From Mesorhizobium sp. WSM4311 (GTDB lineage: Bacteria; Pseudomonadota; Alphaproteobacteria; Rhizobiales; Rhizobiaceae): a stretch of 64,000 bases of DNA. This document shows positions 50,997-60,616 of this stretch, piece after piece. A program made the translations under genes and the position numbers. The first letter of the stretch is position 1. Every line of letters begins with the position of its first letter. The notes under the pieces were generated by a model. The model saw only the letters and a program-made list of their open reading frames with translations, searched no databases and had not been told where the DNA came from. Location of the stretch: assembly GCF_002295115.1 (NCBI RefSeq), contig NZ_NSFV01000004.1, positions 1 through 64,000 of the forward strand. Reading direction: 5' to 3'.

Positions 50997-51025
50997 TTCA
51001 GAGCACGGCCCAGGGTTGTTGAGAT

Positions 51026-51439
51026 TCAGGTCAGGGTGCGCAGCCGCGCCTTGGCCGCGCGGCCGATGGCGGCGACGGTCAGCGTGTCGAGATCGAGCTT
51101 GCGGCGGATCAACTGCAGCACCCGGACTTCCTCCATGCGCATTTCGAGATCGACGGCGGCCACTTCGAAGGCGGCGGCGTAGGCGGTGTCGCGCAGGCGC
51201 TCCGGCAGGGCGTCGGCAATTTGGGCCAGGACACCCTCGAGGCCATCCTTTTCCTGCAGCAGCTTCTGGCAAGCCTGGGCGACGGGAACCAGGCGGTCCT
51301 GCTTGAAATCCTCGAACACCGGCCATGAGCGGACAACGTCGCCGATCCGGGCCAGTTCGACATCGGTCATGTCGCGGTCGGAGGCCGAGGTGATGACCAT
51401 CAGGTAGATCAGGGCTTCATGCGGGGTCGGCGACGGCAT
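51026..51439 (-). CDS. TerB-like protein
   Basis: Helical protein of 137 residues of the TerB family (tellurite resistance/DjlA N-terminal-like). It starts PHEALIYLMVITSASDRDMT with the family's conserved acidic turn (Asp-x-Asp near position 21-23, metal-binding in TerB), and continues DVELARIGDVVRSWPVFEDF and RDTAYAAAFEVAAVDLEMRM, then EEVRVLQLIRRKLDLD. Single-domain TerB proteins are common in Rhizobiales and their role is unclear; tellurite resistance is only a name here. ATG at 51439. It lies alone between the binding protein (convergent) and lysK (divergent). Confidence 0.85.
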   Translation of the reverse strand: MPSPTPHEALIYLMVITSASDRDMTDVELARIGDVVRSWPVFEDFKQDRLVPVAQACQKLLQEKDGLEGVLAQIADALPERLRDTAYAAAFEVAAVDLEMRMEEVRVLQLIRRKLDLDTLTVAAIGRAAKARLRTLT

Positions 51440-51611
51440 TCTTTACTCCTTGAACGGGTTTCGAAGGTAGGAACGGGGGTCGAAGGTCGCAAGGAAAAAG
51501 CGCCCCACGCGTTGACGCTCCGGCCATGCGCGCCTAGAGGACCGTTGAAAATCGACACTGCGACCATACCGGCGAATGATCTGGCCGGCGAACAATTTGG
51601 AAAACGCGACC

Positions 51612-53258
51612 ATGGCGGGATCAAACACAATCGATCTCAACCCCGAACTGCTGGCGGCAGCGGCCGAGAGCAAGGCATGGCCGTTCGAGGAAGCCAAAAA
51701 GATCATCGAGCGCTACAAAGGCAGCGACTTCCCCGAGACGATCCTGTTCGAGACCGGCTATGGCCCGTCGGGCCTGCCGCACATCGGCACGTTCGGCGAG
51801 GTGGCGCGCACCTCGATGGTGCGCCATGCATTCCGCGTGCTGACACAGGACAAGGTCGCCACCAAGCTGCTGTGCTTCTCCGACGACATGGACGGGATGC
51901 GCAAGATACCCGACAACGTGCCGGATCGCGCGGCACTCGAGCCGCATCTGCACAAGCCGCTGTCTTCGGTCCCCAATCCGTTCGGCGGCGACTATGCGAG
52001 CTTCGCCGACCACAACAATGCGATGCTCTGCCGCTTCCTCGACACGTTCGGCTTCGACTACGAATTCGCCAGCGCGACGCAGTACTACAAGTCAGGCCGT
52101 TTCGACGCCATGCTGCTGCGCGCCGCCGAGCGCTACGACAAGATCATGGCGGTGATGCTGCCGACGCTCGGGTCGGAACGGCAGGCGACCTACAGCCCGT
52201 TCCTGCCAATTTCTCCTAAGAGCGGCCGTGTGCTTTACGTGCCGATGAAGCATGTCGACGCCAAGGCCGGCACCATCACCTTCGACGATGAAGGCACCGA
52301 GACCACGCTTTCGATCACCGGCGGCCGGGTGAAGCTGCAGTGGAAGCCGGATTTCGGCATGCGCTGGGCAGCGCTCGGCGTCGATTTCGAAATGTTCGGC
52401 AAGGACCATCAGACCAACGCGGTGGTCTATGACCGCATCTGCAACATCCTGGGCGGGCGCGCGCCGGAGCATTTCGTCTACGAGCTGTTCCTCGACGAAA
52501 ACGGCCAGAAGATCTCGAAGTCGAAGGGCAACGGCCTGACCATCGACGAGTGGCTGACCTATGCGCCGACCGAAAGTCTCGGGCTCTACATGTACCAGCG
52601 GCCGCGGCAGGCCAAGAAGCTCTATTTCGACGTCATTCCGAGGGCGGTGGATGAGTATTACACCTTCCTGGGCGCCTACCCCAGGCAGGACTGGAAGGAG
52701 CGGCTGGGCAATCCGGTCTGGCACATGCATGACGGCAATCCGCCTGATATCGACATGCCGGTGCCGTTCTCGCTGCTGCTCAACCTGGTCAGCGCCTCCA
52801 ATGCGCAGAACAAGGACGTGCTGTGGGGCTTCATCTCGCGCCATACGCAAGGCGTGACGCCAAAGACGCATCCCGATCTCGACCAGCTGGTCGGCCACGC
52901 CATCCGCTATTTCGACGATTTCGTGCGGCCGACGAAGACCTTCCGTGCGGCCGACGAGGTCGAACGCGAGGCGCTCGAGGCCCTGGACGCGGCACTTGGT
53001 GCATTGCCGGCGGATGCCGGCGGCGAAGCGATCCAGAACGCTTCGCTCAATGTGGCGCGCAAGATCGAACGCTATCAGGATCATTCCAAGCAGAGCCCGG
53101 AGGGCGGCCCGGGCGTTTCGGGCGCCTTCTTCCAGATGATCTACCAGGTGCTCATCGGCCAGGAGCGCGGTCCGCGCTTCGGCTCGTTCGCCGCGCTCTA
53201 CGGCGTCGCCGAGACCCGCGCGCTCATTCAGCAGGCGCTGGCTGGTCAGCTGGCTTGA
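51612..53258 (+). CDS. lysK: Lysyl-tRNA synthetase, class I
   Basis: Class I LysRS of 548 residues, the archaeal-type enzyme used by Alphaproteobacteria instead of the class II form. The Rossmann signature is [20 protein letters not shown] (HIGH variant HIGT, about 57), and the KMSKS loop appears as [17 protein letters not shown] (about 298-303). [17 protein letters not shown] and [20 protein letters not shown] are other family blocks. The C-terminal half is helical and binds the anticodon. ATG 51612 follows a weak site; the frame is open 12 codons further up. Its last 35 bp overlap the convergent nuclease-fold gene. Confidence 0.96.
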   Translation: MAGSNTIDLNPELLAAAAESKAWPFEEAKKIIERYKGSDFPETILFETGYGPSGLPHIGTFGEVARTSMVRHAFRVLTQDKVATKLLCFSDDMDGMRKIPDNVPDRAALEPHLHKPLSSVPNPFGGDYASFADHNNAMLCRFLDTFGFDYEFASATQYYKSGRFDAMLLRAAERYDKIMAVMLPTLGSERQATYSPFLPISPKSGRVLYVPMKHVDAKAGTITFDDEGTETTLSITGGRVKLQWKPDFGMRWAALGVDFEMFGKDHQTNAVVYDRICNILGGRAPEHFVYELFLDENGQKISKSKGNGLTIDEWLTYAPTESLGLYMYQRPRQAKKLYFDVIPRAVDEYYTFLGAYPRQDWKERLGNPVWHMHDGNPPDIDMPVPFSLLLNLVSASNAQNKDVLWGFISRHTQGVTPKTHPDLDQLVGHAIRYFDDFVRPTKTFRAADEVEREALEALDAALGALPADAGGEAIQNASLNVARKIERYQDHSKQSPEGGPGVSGAFFQMIYQVLIGQERGPRFGSFAALYGVAETRALIQQALAGQLA

Positions 53259-54084
53259 GGGCGCCGTCGACCTCTTCCAGGATCGAGCCCGGCGCCTGAG
53301 GCGCCGGGGCTGGCGCGGGCGGAACCGCTGATATGCCGGCCAGGTTCGGCGCCGACCCGAAAATGCCCTTCTTCGCGCTTTGCGCCTTTTCACCGGCCGC
53401 GACATAGGGTCCGCCCTTGGCGGCACGCGCCCAGCCATTGTCGACCAGCCATTGGCCGACGTCCTGCTTGCCGATCCGGCACTCCGCCGCGATGCGGTCG
53501 CGGCCGCCTTCGGGCGGCACCGTGCAGACCACGGCGCGGCCGCGCAGGAAAGCGCGGAACGCCGTGCGCGCACGAATGCCGCACGGCCAGGACTTGCCGT
53601 CGGTGGTGCAGGTCTCGTCCTGCCCGACGGCATCGATGCCGGAGATCGCGACCGAATAGCCTTTCGCCTCGATCAGGCCGGCGGCGGTCGCCACCGGCTG
53701 GAACAGCTTGGTGCCATTCCAGTCATCGGGCATCTTCGGCTTGGGCGGCATGGCCAGCGCCAGCTTGCTCAGCGGCTGGCGCGGCTCGACCCGCTCGAGC
53801 TCCCCAACGCGCAGTTCCGGCGGCGCGACGACGTCCGGATCGATCGCCCGCGAATGCACCGCCGCCTTTGGCGGTGGCGGAACGGCCGGCGCGGGAATGG
53901 CTGAGGTGGCCGGCTCGTCAGACCCGGCATCGGTGCCGGCCTGAGAGATCGTGTCCGCGCCGGGATCGATCTGATCCACCGCGACGGTGCCTTGGCTTCC
54001 TTTCAGCGTGCGGCCGCCGGCGACGACCAGGGCCGCCATCACCGGGATCATCAGAACCGCCACAATGAGATGAGGTACCCGCAC
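53224..54084 (-). CDS. Secreted staphylococcal-nuclease-fold protein
   Basis: Protein of 286 residues. The N-terminal hydrophobic segment [20 protein letters not shown] (signal or anchor) is followed by a Pro/Ala-rich linker (about 55-80). A thermonuclease-like domain spans about 125-230: [40 protein letters not shown] and [20 protein letters not shown], the latter the conserved SNase C-terminal motif. Classical catalytic Arg/Glu/Arg are not obvious, so enzymatic activity is uncertain; rhizobial ExoI-like proteins have this form. The tail is Pro/Ala-rich. It overlaps the end of lysK by 35 bp. Confidence 0.8.
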   Translation of the reverse strand: MRVPHLIVAVLMIPVMAALVVAGGRTLKGSQGTVAVDQIDPGADTISQAGTDAGSDEPATSAIPAPAVPPPPKAAVHSRAIDPDVVAPPELRVGELERVEPRQPLSKLALAMPPKPKMPDDWNGTKLFQPVATAAGLIEAKGYSVAISGIDAVGQDETCTTDGKSWPCGIRARTAFRAFLRGRAVVCTVPPEGGRDRIAAECRIGKQDVGQWLVDNGWARAAKGGPYVAAGEKAQSAKKGIFGSAPNLAGISAVPPAPAPAPQAPGSILEEVDGALKPADQPAPAE

Positions 54085-54093
54085 CAGCCCGAC

Positions 54094-54732
54094 CTACTGG
54101 CTTGCCCAGACAATCCGCGCCACCCATTCGACCTCGCGCATGGGAATGTCGCGGTCGGGATGATCGGGATTGAGTGAGACCAGCGCGATCGACTTGACGG
54201 TCTGGCGCTCGAGCACCTTGGCCATCACCTCGCCCGATATGGTCTTGACGACGACGCGATCGCCCTTGCGGGTGATGGCTCCCGGCTCGACGATGAGGAC
54301 GTCGCCATTGCGATAGAGCGGCAGCATGGAATCGCCCTGCACCTGCAGCGCATAGGAGCTTTCGGTCGATTGCGCCGGCAGTTCGACCAGATCCCAGCCC
54401 TGCCCGGCCGGAAACCCGGCATCATCGAAGAAGCCACCGGCACCGGCCTGGGCAAAGCCGAGCAGCGGCACGGAGCGCCTGTAGGCGGGCGCAGCGCCTA
54501 TACGGCCTTCGATCAGCCCGGTGAATTCGTCGAGCGAGGCACCCGTCGCCTCGATGATCTTGGCCAGTGATTCGGTCGAGGGCCAGCGCGGCCGGCCATC
54601 CGAGGACAGGCGCTTCGACTTGTTGAAGGCGGTCGAATCGAGGCCCGCGCGCCTCGCCAGACCTGACGCCGAAAGCGAATAGCGCTCGGCAAGAGCATCG
54701 ATGGCAGCCCAGACACGCTCATGCGAGAGCAA
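54094..54732 (-). CDS. XRE-HTH/S24 peptidase-type repressor
   Basis: LexA/CI-like regulator of 212 residues. The N-terminal HTH has AAIDALAERYSLSASGLARR, then AGLDSTAFNKSKRLSSDGRP (about 5-50). The C-terminal S24 domain has the nucleophile in QVQGDSMLPLYRNGDVLIVE (Ser about 134) and lysine in VVVKTISGEVMAKVLERQTV (about 170-175). It is thus able, by family, to self-cleave in response to RecA, but some members are stable. The best start is TTG 54732 with GAGGAGAG upstream, which keeps a dyad (54749-54772) in the promoter; ATG 54783 would run through it. Confidence 0.87.
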   Translation of the reverse strand: MLSHERVWAAIDALAERYSLSASGLARRAGLDSTAFNKSKRLSSDGRPRWPSTESLAKIIEATGASLDEFTGLIEGRIGAAPAYRRSVPLLGFAQAGAGGFFDDAGFPAGQGWDLVELPAQSTESSYALQVQGDSMLPLYRNGDVLIVEPGAITRKGDRVVVKTISGEVMAKVLERQTVKSIALVSLNPDHPDRDIPMREVEWVARIVWASQ

Positions 54733-54748
54733 TCTCGCTCTCCTCGAA

Positions 54749-54772
54749 ACAGGAAAAAATGCCTCTTCCTGT
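54749..54772. promoter_or_regulatory. Candidate operator of the S24 repressor
   Basis: ACAGGAA (54749-54755) and TTCCTGT (54766-54772) are perfect inverted arms 10 bp apart, 17 bp upstream of the preferred start. Autoregulation is typical of such repressors. Confidence 0.5.
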
Positions 54773-54852
54773 CTAGCGCGCATTCGCCGCCATGTCCACC
54801 GGGCGCAGGTAGTGTCTTAGTTTGCGGAGCGGCAATGGCGAGAGGCGCGCGC

Positions 54853-55044
54853 CTAGCGCTTCCAGCGGCTTTCCGCCTCCTTCTTCGCGATCTCGGCGCG
54901 CCGTGCTGGCGTCATATTCTCGGCGCGCTTCTTGCCACCCTTCGAATCAAGCTCTTTGGCGGCGGCGCTCTTGCCGTCGACCTGCAGATCGTCGGCTTCC
55001 TCGTCGGTAGCAATGCGCATGGTGCGGACGGCATTGCCGATCAC
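54853..55044 (-). CDS. Small basic RPADVIGNAV-type protein, start lost or unusual
   Basis: Visible from GTG 55044: VIGNAVRTMRIATDEEADDL, later DGKSAAAKELDSKGGKKRAE and MTPARRAEIAKKEAESRWKR, which matches small basic rhizobial proteins of unknown role (often called histone- or RNA-binding-like). The family similarity continues upstream of that GTG as PTGPKGQKRPAD, but there the only possible start is ATA (55081-55083), one codon after the TAG of the SnoaL-like gene in the same frame. So the gene has lost its start, uses a rare one, or begins late at GTG. Confidence 0.5.
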   Translation of the reverse strand: MIGNAVRTMRIATDEEADDLQVDGKSAAAKELDSKGGKKRAENMTPARRAEIAKKEAESRWKR

Positions 55045-55086
55045 ATCGGCGGGGCGCTTTTGACCTTTCGGTCCAGTTGGTATCTT

Positions 55087-55530
55087 CTACTGACCAACTA
55101 CCGACGCCGCTGGCCGTCCCGACGTGATAGGATCGGCGTGACGTAGAACGATCCTCCACACGCCATCCTCCCGCCGGAAAATAGTGGTGGTCCGAAGCGC
55201 AATCGGCGCCAGTTTATCGGCGCCGCCAACCTTGGATCGGACCCGCTCGATCTCCATGATATAGCCCAAGTCTGCCGTCGCGTACTCGGCAATTCGCTCA
55301 AAGCCGATGACCTCGCCATCCCGGTAGTTGGTGGCAGCTCGATCCATGGTCTCAGCAGCCTTTGTCCATCCCCTGGCCGGTGGACCGAACGGGTTCGCGA
55401 TTATCACGTCATCGCGTCGCGAATACAGGCTTTTCAGGGGCTCAGGATCGCCCTTAACAAAAGCACCCACAGCCAAATGATCCTGTTCGATGACATTCGT
55501 GAGGTCGGAGGACAACATTCCAATGCCCAT
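55087..55530 (-). CDS. SnoaL-like (NTF2 fold) protein
   Basis: Protein of 147 residues of the SnoaL/DUF4440 type, a cone-shaped fold used by small ketosteroid isomerase-like enzymes. Segments: VIEQDHLAVGAFVKGDPEPL, KSLYSRRDDVIIANPFGPPA (family Ser-x-x-Asp-Asp turn), RGWTKAAETMDRAATNYRDG, DLGYIMEIERVRSKVGGADK and LRTTTIFRREDGVWRIVLRH (terminal strand with Trp-Arg). The substrate is unknown. ATG 55530 has GGGAAAG upstream; ATG 55518 and TTG 55548 are alternatives. Lies inside the 815-bp repeat-bounded element. Confidence 0.75.
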   Translation of the reverse strand: MGIGMLSSDLTNVIEQDHLAVGAFVKGDPEPLKSLYSRRDDVIIANPFGPPARGWTKAAETMDRAATNYRDGEVIGFERIAEYATADLGYIMEIERVRSKVGGADKLAPIALRTTTIFRREDGVWRIVLRHADPITSGRPAASVVGQ

Positions 55531-55777
55531 CAAATTTGGCTTTCCCAAACAAAATCATACCGCATCGGAAGGGCAAGAGCGAGCAGCGCGTAAAGGCCGC
55601 CGGATTTCAAACTGAGACACTACCCGGGCGCAGCTGGCAGATCGCTAACAAAACTGCGTGCCGCCACGCCCAGACGGCGCGCCCTTGGCCGCGCGAAGAG
55701 CGCGGTTTCAGCGGTCGATGGTCGGAGATCAGCCTATCCGGGCGCAGGCCCTGATGGGAGGTTATGAACATCCGCTC

Positions 55778-55800
55778 GGCCACGGCTGCGTGCCGTGGCC
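55778..55800. terminator. Hairpin downstream of the beta-oxidation operon
   Basis: GGCCACGGC (55778-55786) and GCCGTGGCC (55792-55800) form a perfect 9-bp stem with a 5-base loop, 69 bp past the fadB-like stop on the minus strand. No T-run. Nothing else is seen in 55634-55868. Confidence 0.55.
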
Positions 55801-55868
55801 ATCATGCGCAAAATGAACGTGCTATGGCGTCCCTTGTGTGTCGGCCAGCCTTTGTGTTTCGGCCGGCG

Positions 55869-58088
55869 TCAGGCGGCCTGTTTCACGTCGCCCTTGGCGT
55901 AGGGGTCGAAGCGCTGGTAGAAAGTTTCGCCCTTTTCGGCCATGTCGAGGAGCAGCTTGGGCGCCTTGAACTCGGCGCCGTATTTCTTCTGCAGTCCCTT
56001 GGCGATCTTGACGAATTCCTTGGCGCCAATGCCGTCGATATAGGACAGCGCGCCGCCAGTGTAGGGCGCGAAGCCGAAGGCCAGGATCGAGCCCACATCG
56101 GCCTCGCGAGGATCGGTGACGATGCCTTCCTCCATCACCCGCGCCGCTTCCAGCGCCGTGGTGACCAACAGCCGTTGCTGCAGCTCCTCGTAATCGACCT
56201 TCTCGGGCGCAAGCTGCGGATAGAGGTCCTTCAGTCCCGGCCACAGCTTCTTCTTGGCCGGCTTGGCCGGATAATCGTAGAAACCCTTGCCGTTCTTGCG
56301 GCCGAAGCGGCCATGGTCGTCGACCATGGTGTTGATCAGCGCCATCTGCTTGGGGTCGACGGCCTTGTCACCGAGATCCCTGCTGGTCTGCTTCATGATC
56401 TTCTGGGCAAGGTCGATCGCCGTCTCGTCGGTCAGCGCCAAGGGACCGACCGGCATGCCGGCGGCCTTCGCCGCATTCTCGATCATCGGCGCGGGCACGC
56501 CCTCGATCAGCATCTTGTAGGCTTCCGACATGTAGCGCAGCACGCAGCGGTTGACGTAGAAGCCGCGCGTGTCGTTGACGACGATCGGTGTCTTCTTGAT
56601 GGCTCGGACAAAGTCGATCGCGGTGGCGAGCGCCTTGTCGCCGGTCTTCTTGCCCAAAATGATCTCGACCAGCATCATCTTGTCGACCGGCGAGAAGAAG
56701 TGGATGCCGACAAAATTCTTCGGCCGAGCCGAATTCTTCGCCAGCGAGGTGATCGGAATGGTCGAGGTGTTCGACGCGAAGATCGCGGACGACTTAAGCA
56801 CGGCTTCCGCCTGTTCTGTGGCGGCCTTCTTGACGGCCGAATCCTCGAACACCGCCTCGACCACGAGGTCGCAGCCGGCAAGATCGGCATAATCGGCTGT
56901 CGGCGTGATCAGCGACAGGAGCTTGTCCTTCTCCTCCGGCTTGGCGCGGCCCTTCCTGACCTGATCCGAGACCAGGCTGTCCGAATGCGCCTTGCCCTTT
57001 TCGGCCGACTCCATGTCGCGGTCGAGCAGCACCACCGGAATGCCGGCCTTGGCCGTGACATAGGCGATACCGGCGCCCATGAAGCCGGCGCCGAGAATGC
57101 CGATCTTCTTGAACTTGGTTTCCGGCACGCCGTCCGGGCGGCGGGCGCCCTTGTTCAGTTCCTGCAGTGACACGAACAGCGAGCGGATCATCGCCGCCGC
57201 TTCCCTGGTCTGCATGATCTCGGTGAAATAGCGCTGTTCGATTCTCAGAGCGGTGTCGAACGGCACCAGCAGGCCTTCATAGACGCATTTCAGGATGGCG
57301 GCGGCGGCCGGATAATTGCCATAGGTCTCGCGACGAAGGATGGCGATGGCCGGCGGCCACAGATTGAAGCCGGCCGGCGAATAGATCTGACCGCCGGGCA
57401 GCCTGAAGCCCTTCTCGTCCCAGGGCTGGACGGCTTTCAGTCCGTTCCTGATCATGGCCTTTGCAGTCTCGACCAGCTTGGCCGGCTCGGCGATCTCGTG
57501 GATCAGGCCCATGGCCTTGGCCTTCTGCGGCGACAGATTCTGGCCGGAGGTCAGCATCTGCAGCGTCTGCTGCTGATCGGTCAGCCGCGGCACGCGCTGG
57601 GTGCCGCCGGCGCCGGGGAAGATGCCGACCTTGACTTCCGGCAAGGCCATCTTGACCTTGTCTGAATCGGCGGCGACGCGACCGTGGCAGGCCAGCGACA
57701 ATTCGAAGGCGCCGCCCATGCAGGTGCCGTTGATCGCCGATACCCAGGGCTTGCCCGATGTTTCGAGCTTGCGCCACAGACCGCTCATGCGACCGGCATT
57801 GTCGAACAGCAGCTTTGCCGCCTTCTCCGGGTCCTTGGTCTTTTCCCTGGCGAACACGGCAAGCATCTTCTGCAGCATGGTCAGATCAGCGCCGCCGGAG
57901 AAGCTGTCCTTGCCCGAGGTGATCACCGCACCCTTGATGGCGGCGTCGGCCACTACCTGATCGATGATCTTGTCGAGTTCGCCCATCACCTCCTCGGTGA
58001 ACACGTTCATCGAGCGATCCGGCATGTTCCAGGTGACGAGCGCAATGCCGTCAGCGTCGGTATCGAGGGTGAAATTGATGTAGCTCAT
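55869..58088 (-). CDS. fadB: 3-hydroxyacyl-CoA dehydrogenase/enoyl-CoA hydratase (FadB/FadJ-like)
   Basis: Bifunctional beta-oxidation enzyme of 739 residues. The N-terminal crotonase part has [33 protein letters not shown] with the first Glu in GAFELS, and [20 protein letters not shown] with the second Glu (LPE), so both catalytic glutamates are kept. The NAD part (about 310-600) starts [20 protein letters not shown] (GxGxxG), with the catalytic His in [17 protein letters not shown] and [24 protein letters not shown] precedes ATG 58088. It is the last gene of the four-gene operon, 14 bp after the thiolase. Confidence 0.95.
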   Translation of the reverse strand: MSYINFTLDTDADGIALVTWNMPDRSMNVFTEEVMGELDKIIDQVVADAAIKGAVITSGKDSFSGGADLTMLQKMLAVFAREKTKDPEKAAKLLFDNAGRMSGLWRKLETSGKPWVSAINGTCMGGAFELSLACHGRVAADSDKVKMALPEVKVGIFPGAGGTQRVPRLTDQQQTLQMLTSGQNLSPQKAKAMGLIHEIAEPAKLVETAKAMIRNGLKAVQPWDEKGFRLPGGQIYSPAGFNLWPPAIAILRRETYGNYPAAAAILKCVYEGLLVPFDTALRIEQRYFTEIMQTREAAAMIRSLFVSLQELNKGARRPDGVPETKFKKIGILGAGFMGAGIAYVTAKAGIPVVLLDRDMESAEKGKAHSDSLVSDQVRKGRAKPEEKDKLLSLITPTADYADLAGCDLVVEAVFEDSAVKKAATEQAEAVLKSSAIFASNTSTIPITSLAKNSARPKNFVGIHFFSPVDKMMLVEIILGKKTGDKALATAIDFVRAIKKTPIVVNDTRGFYVNRCVLRYMSEAYKMLIEGVPAPMIENAAKAAGMPVGPLALTDETAIDLAQKIMKQTSRDLGDKAVDPKQMALINTMVDDHGRFGRKNGKGFYDYPAKPAKKKLWPGLKDLYPQLAPEKVDYEELQQRLLVTTALEAARVMEEGIVTDPREADVGSILAFGFAPYTGGALSYIDGIGAKEFVKIAKGLQKKYGAEFKAPKLLLDMAEKGETFYQRFDPYAKGDVKQAA

Positions 58089-58102
58089 TGTTTCTCTCCC
58101 CG

Positions 58103-59311
58103 TCAGACGCGTTCGATGATCGTTGCGGTGCCCATGCCGGCGCCGATGCACAGCGTCACCAGCGCGGTGTTCAGATCGCGGCGCTCGAGTTCGTCCAGCA
58201 CCGTGCCGAAGATCATCGCGCCGGTGGCGCCGAGCGGATGGCCCATGGCGATGGCGCCACCATTGACGTTGATCTTGTCGTGCGGGATCTCGAAAGCCTG
58301 CATGTAGCGCAGCACCACCGAGGCGAAGGCCTCGTTGAGCTCGAACAGGTCGATGTCCGACAGCTTCATCTTGGCGCGCTTCAGGAGCTTCTCGGTGACA
58401 TCGACCGGGCCGGTCAGCATCAGCACCGGCTCGGAGCCGATATTGGCGAAGGTGCGGATGCGCGCGCGGGGCTTGAGGCCCATCGCCTTGCCGGCCTTCT
58501 TCGAGCCGAGCAGCACGGCCGCCGCGCCGTCGACGATACCGGACGAGTTGCCGGCGTGGTGGACGTGGTTGACCTCTTCCACCTCGGGGTGCTTCTGCAC
58601 CGCGACCGCATCGAAGCCGCCCATTTCGCCGGGCATGACGAAGGATGGGTTGAGCGATGCCAGCGACTGCATGTCGGTCGAAGGCCGCATGTGCTCGTCA
58701 TGGTCGAGGATGGTCAGGCCGTTCTGGTCCTTGATCGGAATGACCGAATTCTTGAAGCGGCCGTCAGACCAGGACTTGGCGGCCCGCGTCTGGCTTTCGA
58801 CCGCATAGGCGTCGACGTCGTCACGGGAGAAACCGTATTTGGTGGCGATCAGGTCTGCCGAGATGCCTTGCGGCACGAACCAGCCGGGCAGGCCGACCGA
58901 AGGATCCATGAACCAGGCGCCGCCGGAGGCACCCATGCCGACGCGCGACATGGATTCGACACCACCGGCGATGACGATCTCGTCGGCGCCCTGCGCGATC
59001 TTGGCGGCGCCGAAATTGATGGCGTCGAGACCGGAGGCGCAGAAGCGCGAGATCTGCATGCCAGGCGCCTTGGTGTCGTAGCCGGCCTCGAAGGCGGCGG
59101 CGCGCGGAATGACCGAGCCGGCCTCGCCGACCGGATCGACGCAGCCGAAGATGATGTCGTCGACGGTGCCGGTGTCCAGCCCGTTGCGGTCGCGCAGCGC
59201 TTCCAGCGTCTTGGCGGCAAGCCGCACCGCCGGCACTTCGTGCAGCGATCCATCCTTCTTGCCCTTGCCGCGCGGCGTGCGCACGGCGTCATAGACGTAA
59301 GCTTCGGCCAT
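58103..59311 (-). CDS. fadA: Acetyl-CoA acyltransferase (thiolase)
   Basis: Thiolase of 402 residues that cleaves 3-ketoacyl-CoA in beta-oxidation (or makes acetoacetyl-CoA in reverse). The nucleophilic Cys is in [20 protein letters not shown] (about 91), the HxxG motif in [20 protein letters not shown] (His about 359) and the second Cys in [19 protein letters not shown] (about 389). [18 protein letters not shown] is the family mid block. The start 59311 follows AAGGAGCACGAAA. It is placed between the acyl-CoA dehydrogenase (33 bp) and the fadB-like gene (14 bp). Confidence 0.95.
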   Translation of the reverse strand: MAEAYVYDAVRTPRGKGKKDGSLHEVPAVRLAAKTLEALRDRNGLDTGTVDDIIFGCVDPVGEAGSVIPRAAAFEAGYDTKAPGMQISRFCASGLDAINFGAAKIAQGADEIVIAGGVESMSRVGMGASGGAWFMDPSVGLPGWFVPQGISADLIATKYGFSRDDVDAYAVESQTRAAKSWSDGRFKNSVIPIKDQNGLTILDHDEHMRPSTDMQSLASLNPSFVMPGEMGGFDAVAVQKHPEVEEVNHVHHAGNSSGIVDGAAAVLLGSKKAGKAMGLKPRARIRTFANIGSEPVLMLTGPVDVTEKLLKRAKMKLSDIDLFELNEAFASVVLRYMQAFEIPHDKINVNGGAIAMGHPLGATGAMIFGTVLDELERRDLNTALVTLCIGAGMGTATIIERV

Positions 59312-59344
59312 TTTCGTGCTCCTTGGGTTTGCCGGTCGCCGCTC

Positions 59345-60514
59345 TCAGAGCGAGCGGCCGATCAGCAATTTCATGATCTCGTTGGTGCCGCCGTAGATGC
59401 GCTGGACGCGAGCGTCGCGGAACATGCGGGCGATCGGATATTCATTCATGTAGCCATAGCCGCCGTGCAGTTGAAGGCATTCGTCGACGACTTTTCCCTG
59501 CAGGTCGCTCAGCCAGTACTTGGCCATCGAGGCCGTCACGGGATCGAGGCCGCCATTGATGTGGCGGGTGACGCAGTCATTGTAGAAGACGCGGCCGATC
59601 GTCGCCTCGGTCTTGAGCTCGGCCAGCTTGAACTGGGTGTTCTGGAAATCGATGATCGCCTTGCCGAAGGCCTTGCGTTCCTTGACGTAGTCGATGGTCA
59701 ACGCCAGCGCCCGCTCGATCATGGCAATGGCGCCTGTGCCGATCTGCAGCCGCTCCTGCGGCAATTGCTGCATCAGCTGGATGAAGCCCTGCCCTTCCTC
59801 GTGGCCGAGCAAATTGGAGGTCGGGACGCGCACATCGTTGAAGAACAGTTCTGACGTGTCGTTGGCCTTCAGGCCGATCTTGTCGAGGTTGCGGCCGCGC
59901 TCAAAACCTTCGACCTCGTCGGTCTCGACGACAATCAGCGAGGTGCCCTTGGCACCCTTTTCCGGATCGGTCTTGGTGACGACGATGATGAAGTTGGCCA
60001 GCTGGCCGTTGGTGATGAAGGTCTTGGAACCATTGATCCTGTACTGGTTGCCGTCCTTCTCGGCCCGCGTCTTGACGCCTTGCAGGTCGGAGCCGGCGCC
60101 CGGTTCGGTCATGGCGATGGCGCCGATCAGCTCGCCGGTGGCGAGCTTCGGCAGCCACTTCTTCTTCTGCTCCTCGGAGCCGTAGTGGAGGATGTAAGGG
60201 GCGACGATCGAATTGTGCAGGCCGATGCCAAAACCATCGACGCCGACATGGCCGATCGCCTCGATGATGGCGCTCTCATGGGCGAAGGTGCCGCCGGAAC
60301 CGCCATATTCCTCCGGCATCGAGGCGCAGAGCAGGCCGGCGGCGCCGGCCTTGCGCCAGCTCTCGCGGTCGACCATCTCGTTCTTCTCGAACTCGTCGTA
60401 GCGCGGCGCGATCTCCTCCGACATGAAGCGGGTTGCCATGTCGTAGAGCATGCCGACCTCGTCCGCCGCCCAGGCGGGCTTGGAAAGGCCAAGTATTTCG
60501 GCGGGGCTGGTCAT
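59345..60514 (-). CDS. Acyl-CoA dehydrogenase (short/long-chain type)
   Basis: FAD enzyme of 389 residues making enoyl-CoA. The first signature AMTEPGAGSDLQGVKTRAEK (about 128-147), FITNGQLANFIIVVTKTDPE, ERKAFGKAIIDFQNTQFKLA and the C-terminal CLQLHGGYGYMNEYPIARMF, then IYGGTNEIMKLLIGRSL (about 365-389) are all present; the base is expected to be the Glu of GGTNEI-type position or LQLHGG-near Glu by family. ATG 60514 is chosen from the family start (MTSPAEIL); the frame is open 32 codons upstream. Second gene of the operon. Confidence 0.93.
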   Translation of the reverse strand: MTSPAEILGLSKPAWAADEVGMLYDMATRFMSEEIAPRYDEFEKNEMVDRESWRKAGAAGLLCASMPEEYGGSGGTFAHESAIIEAIGHVGVDGFGIGLHNSIVAPYILHYGSEEQKKKWLPKLATGELIGAIAMTEPGAGSDLQGVKTRAEKDGNQYRINGSKTFITNGQLANFIIVVTKTDPEKGAKGTSLIVVETDEVEGFERGRNLDKIGLKANDTSELFFNDVRVPTSNLLGHEEGQGFIQLMQQLPQERLQIGTGAIAMIERALALTIDYVKERKAFGKAIIDFQNTQFKLAELKTEATIGRVFYNDCVTRHINGGLDPVTASMAKYWLSDLQGKVVDECLQLHGGYGYMNEYPIARMFRDARVQRIYGGTNEIMKLLIGRSL

Positions 60515-60616
60515 GTGGATATGGTACTCCTCCCAGAGCGCATCGTCAGCGTTGACGCCGGCGCACGTCACGCTGGCCTCAACCGACCCTCCCCCCGAAG
60601 GAGAGGGCAACCATCT

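Larger units (their letters stand above)
54799..55633. mobile_element. 815-bp element with 16-bp terminal inverted repeats and 10-bp direct repeats
   Basis: Direct repeats CCGGGCGCAG at 54799-54808 and 55624-55633 flank a segment that begins GTAGTGTCTTAGTTTG (54809-54824) and ends CAAACTGAGACACTAC (55608-55623); the ends are inverted with one mismatch. This is the pattern of a transposed element with target-site duplication. It carries no transposase. Inside are two minus-strand coding regions (SnoaL-like, and a small basic protein lacking its start). A non-autonomous element or IS derivative fits; the family is not recognised. Confidence 0.65.

Noticed and set aside
52092..53633. Open frame of 513 codons on the minus strand
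   Set aside because: Antisense to lysK and runs into the nuclease-fold gene in another frame; no family features.
58088..59854. Open frame of 588 codons on the plus strand
   Set aside because: It lies antisense to the thiolase and acyl-CoA dehydrogenase genes, and its His/Asp/Arg/Gly-rich composition is that of a shadow frame in GC-rich DNA.
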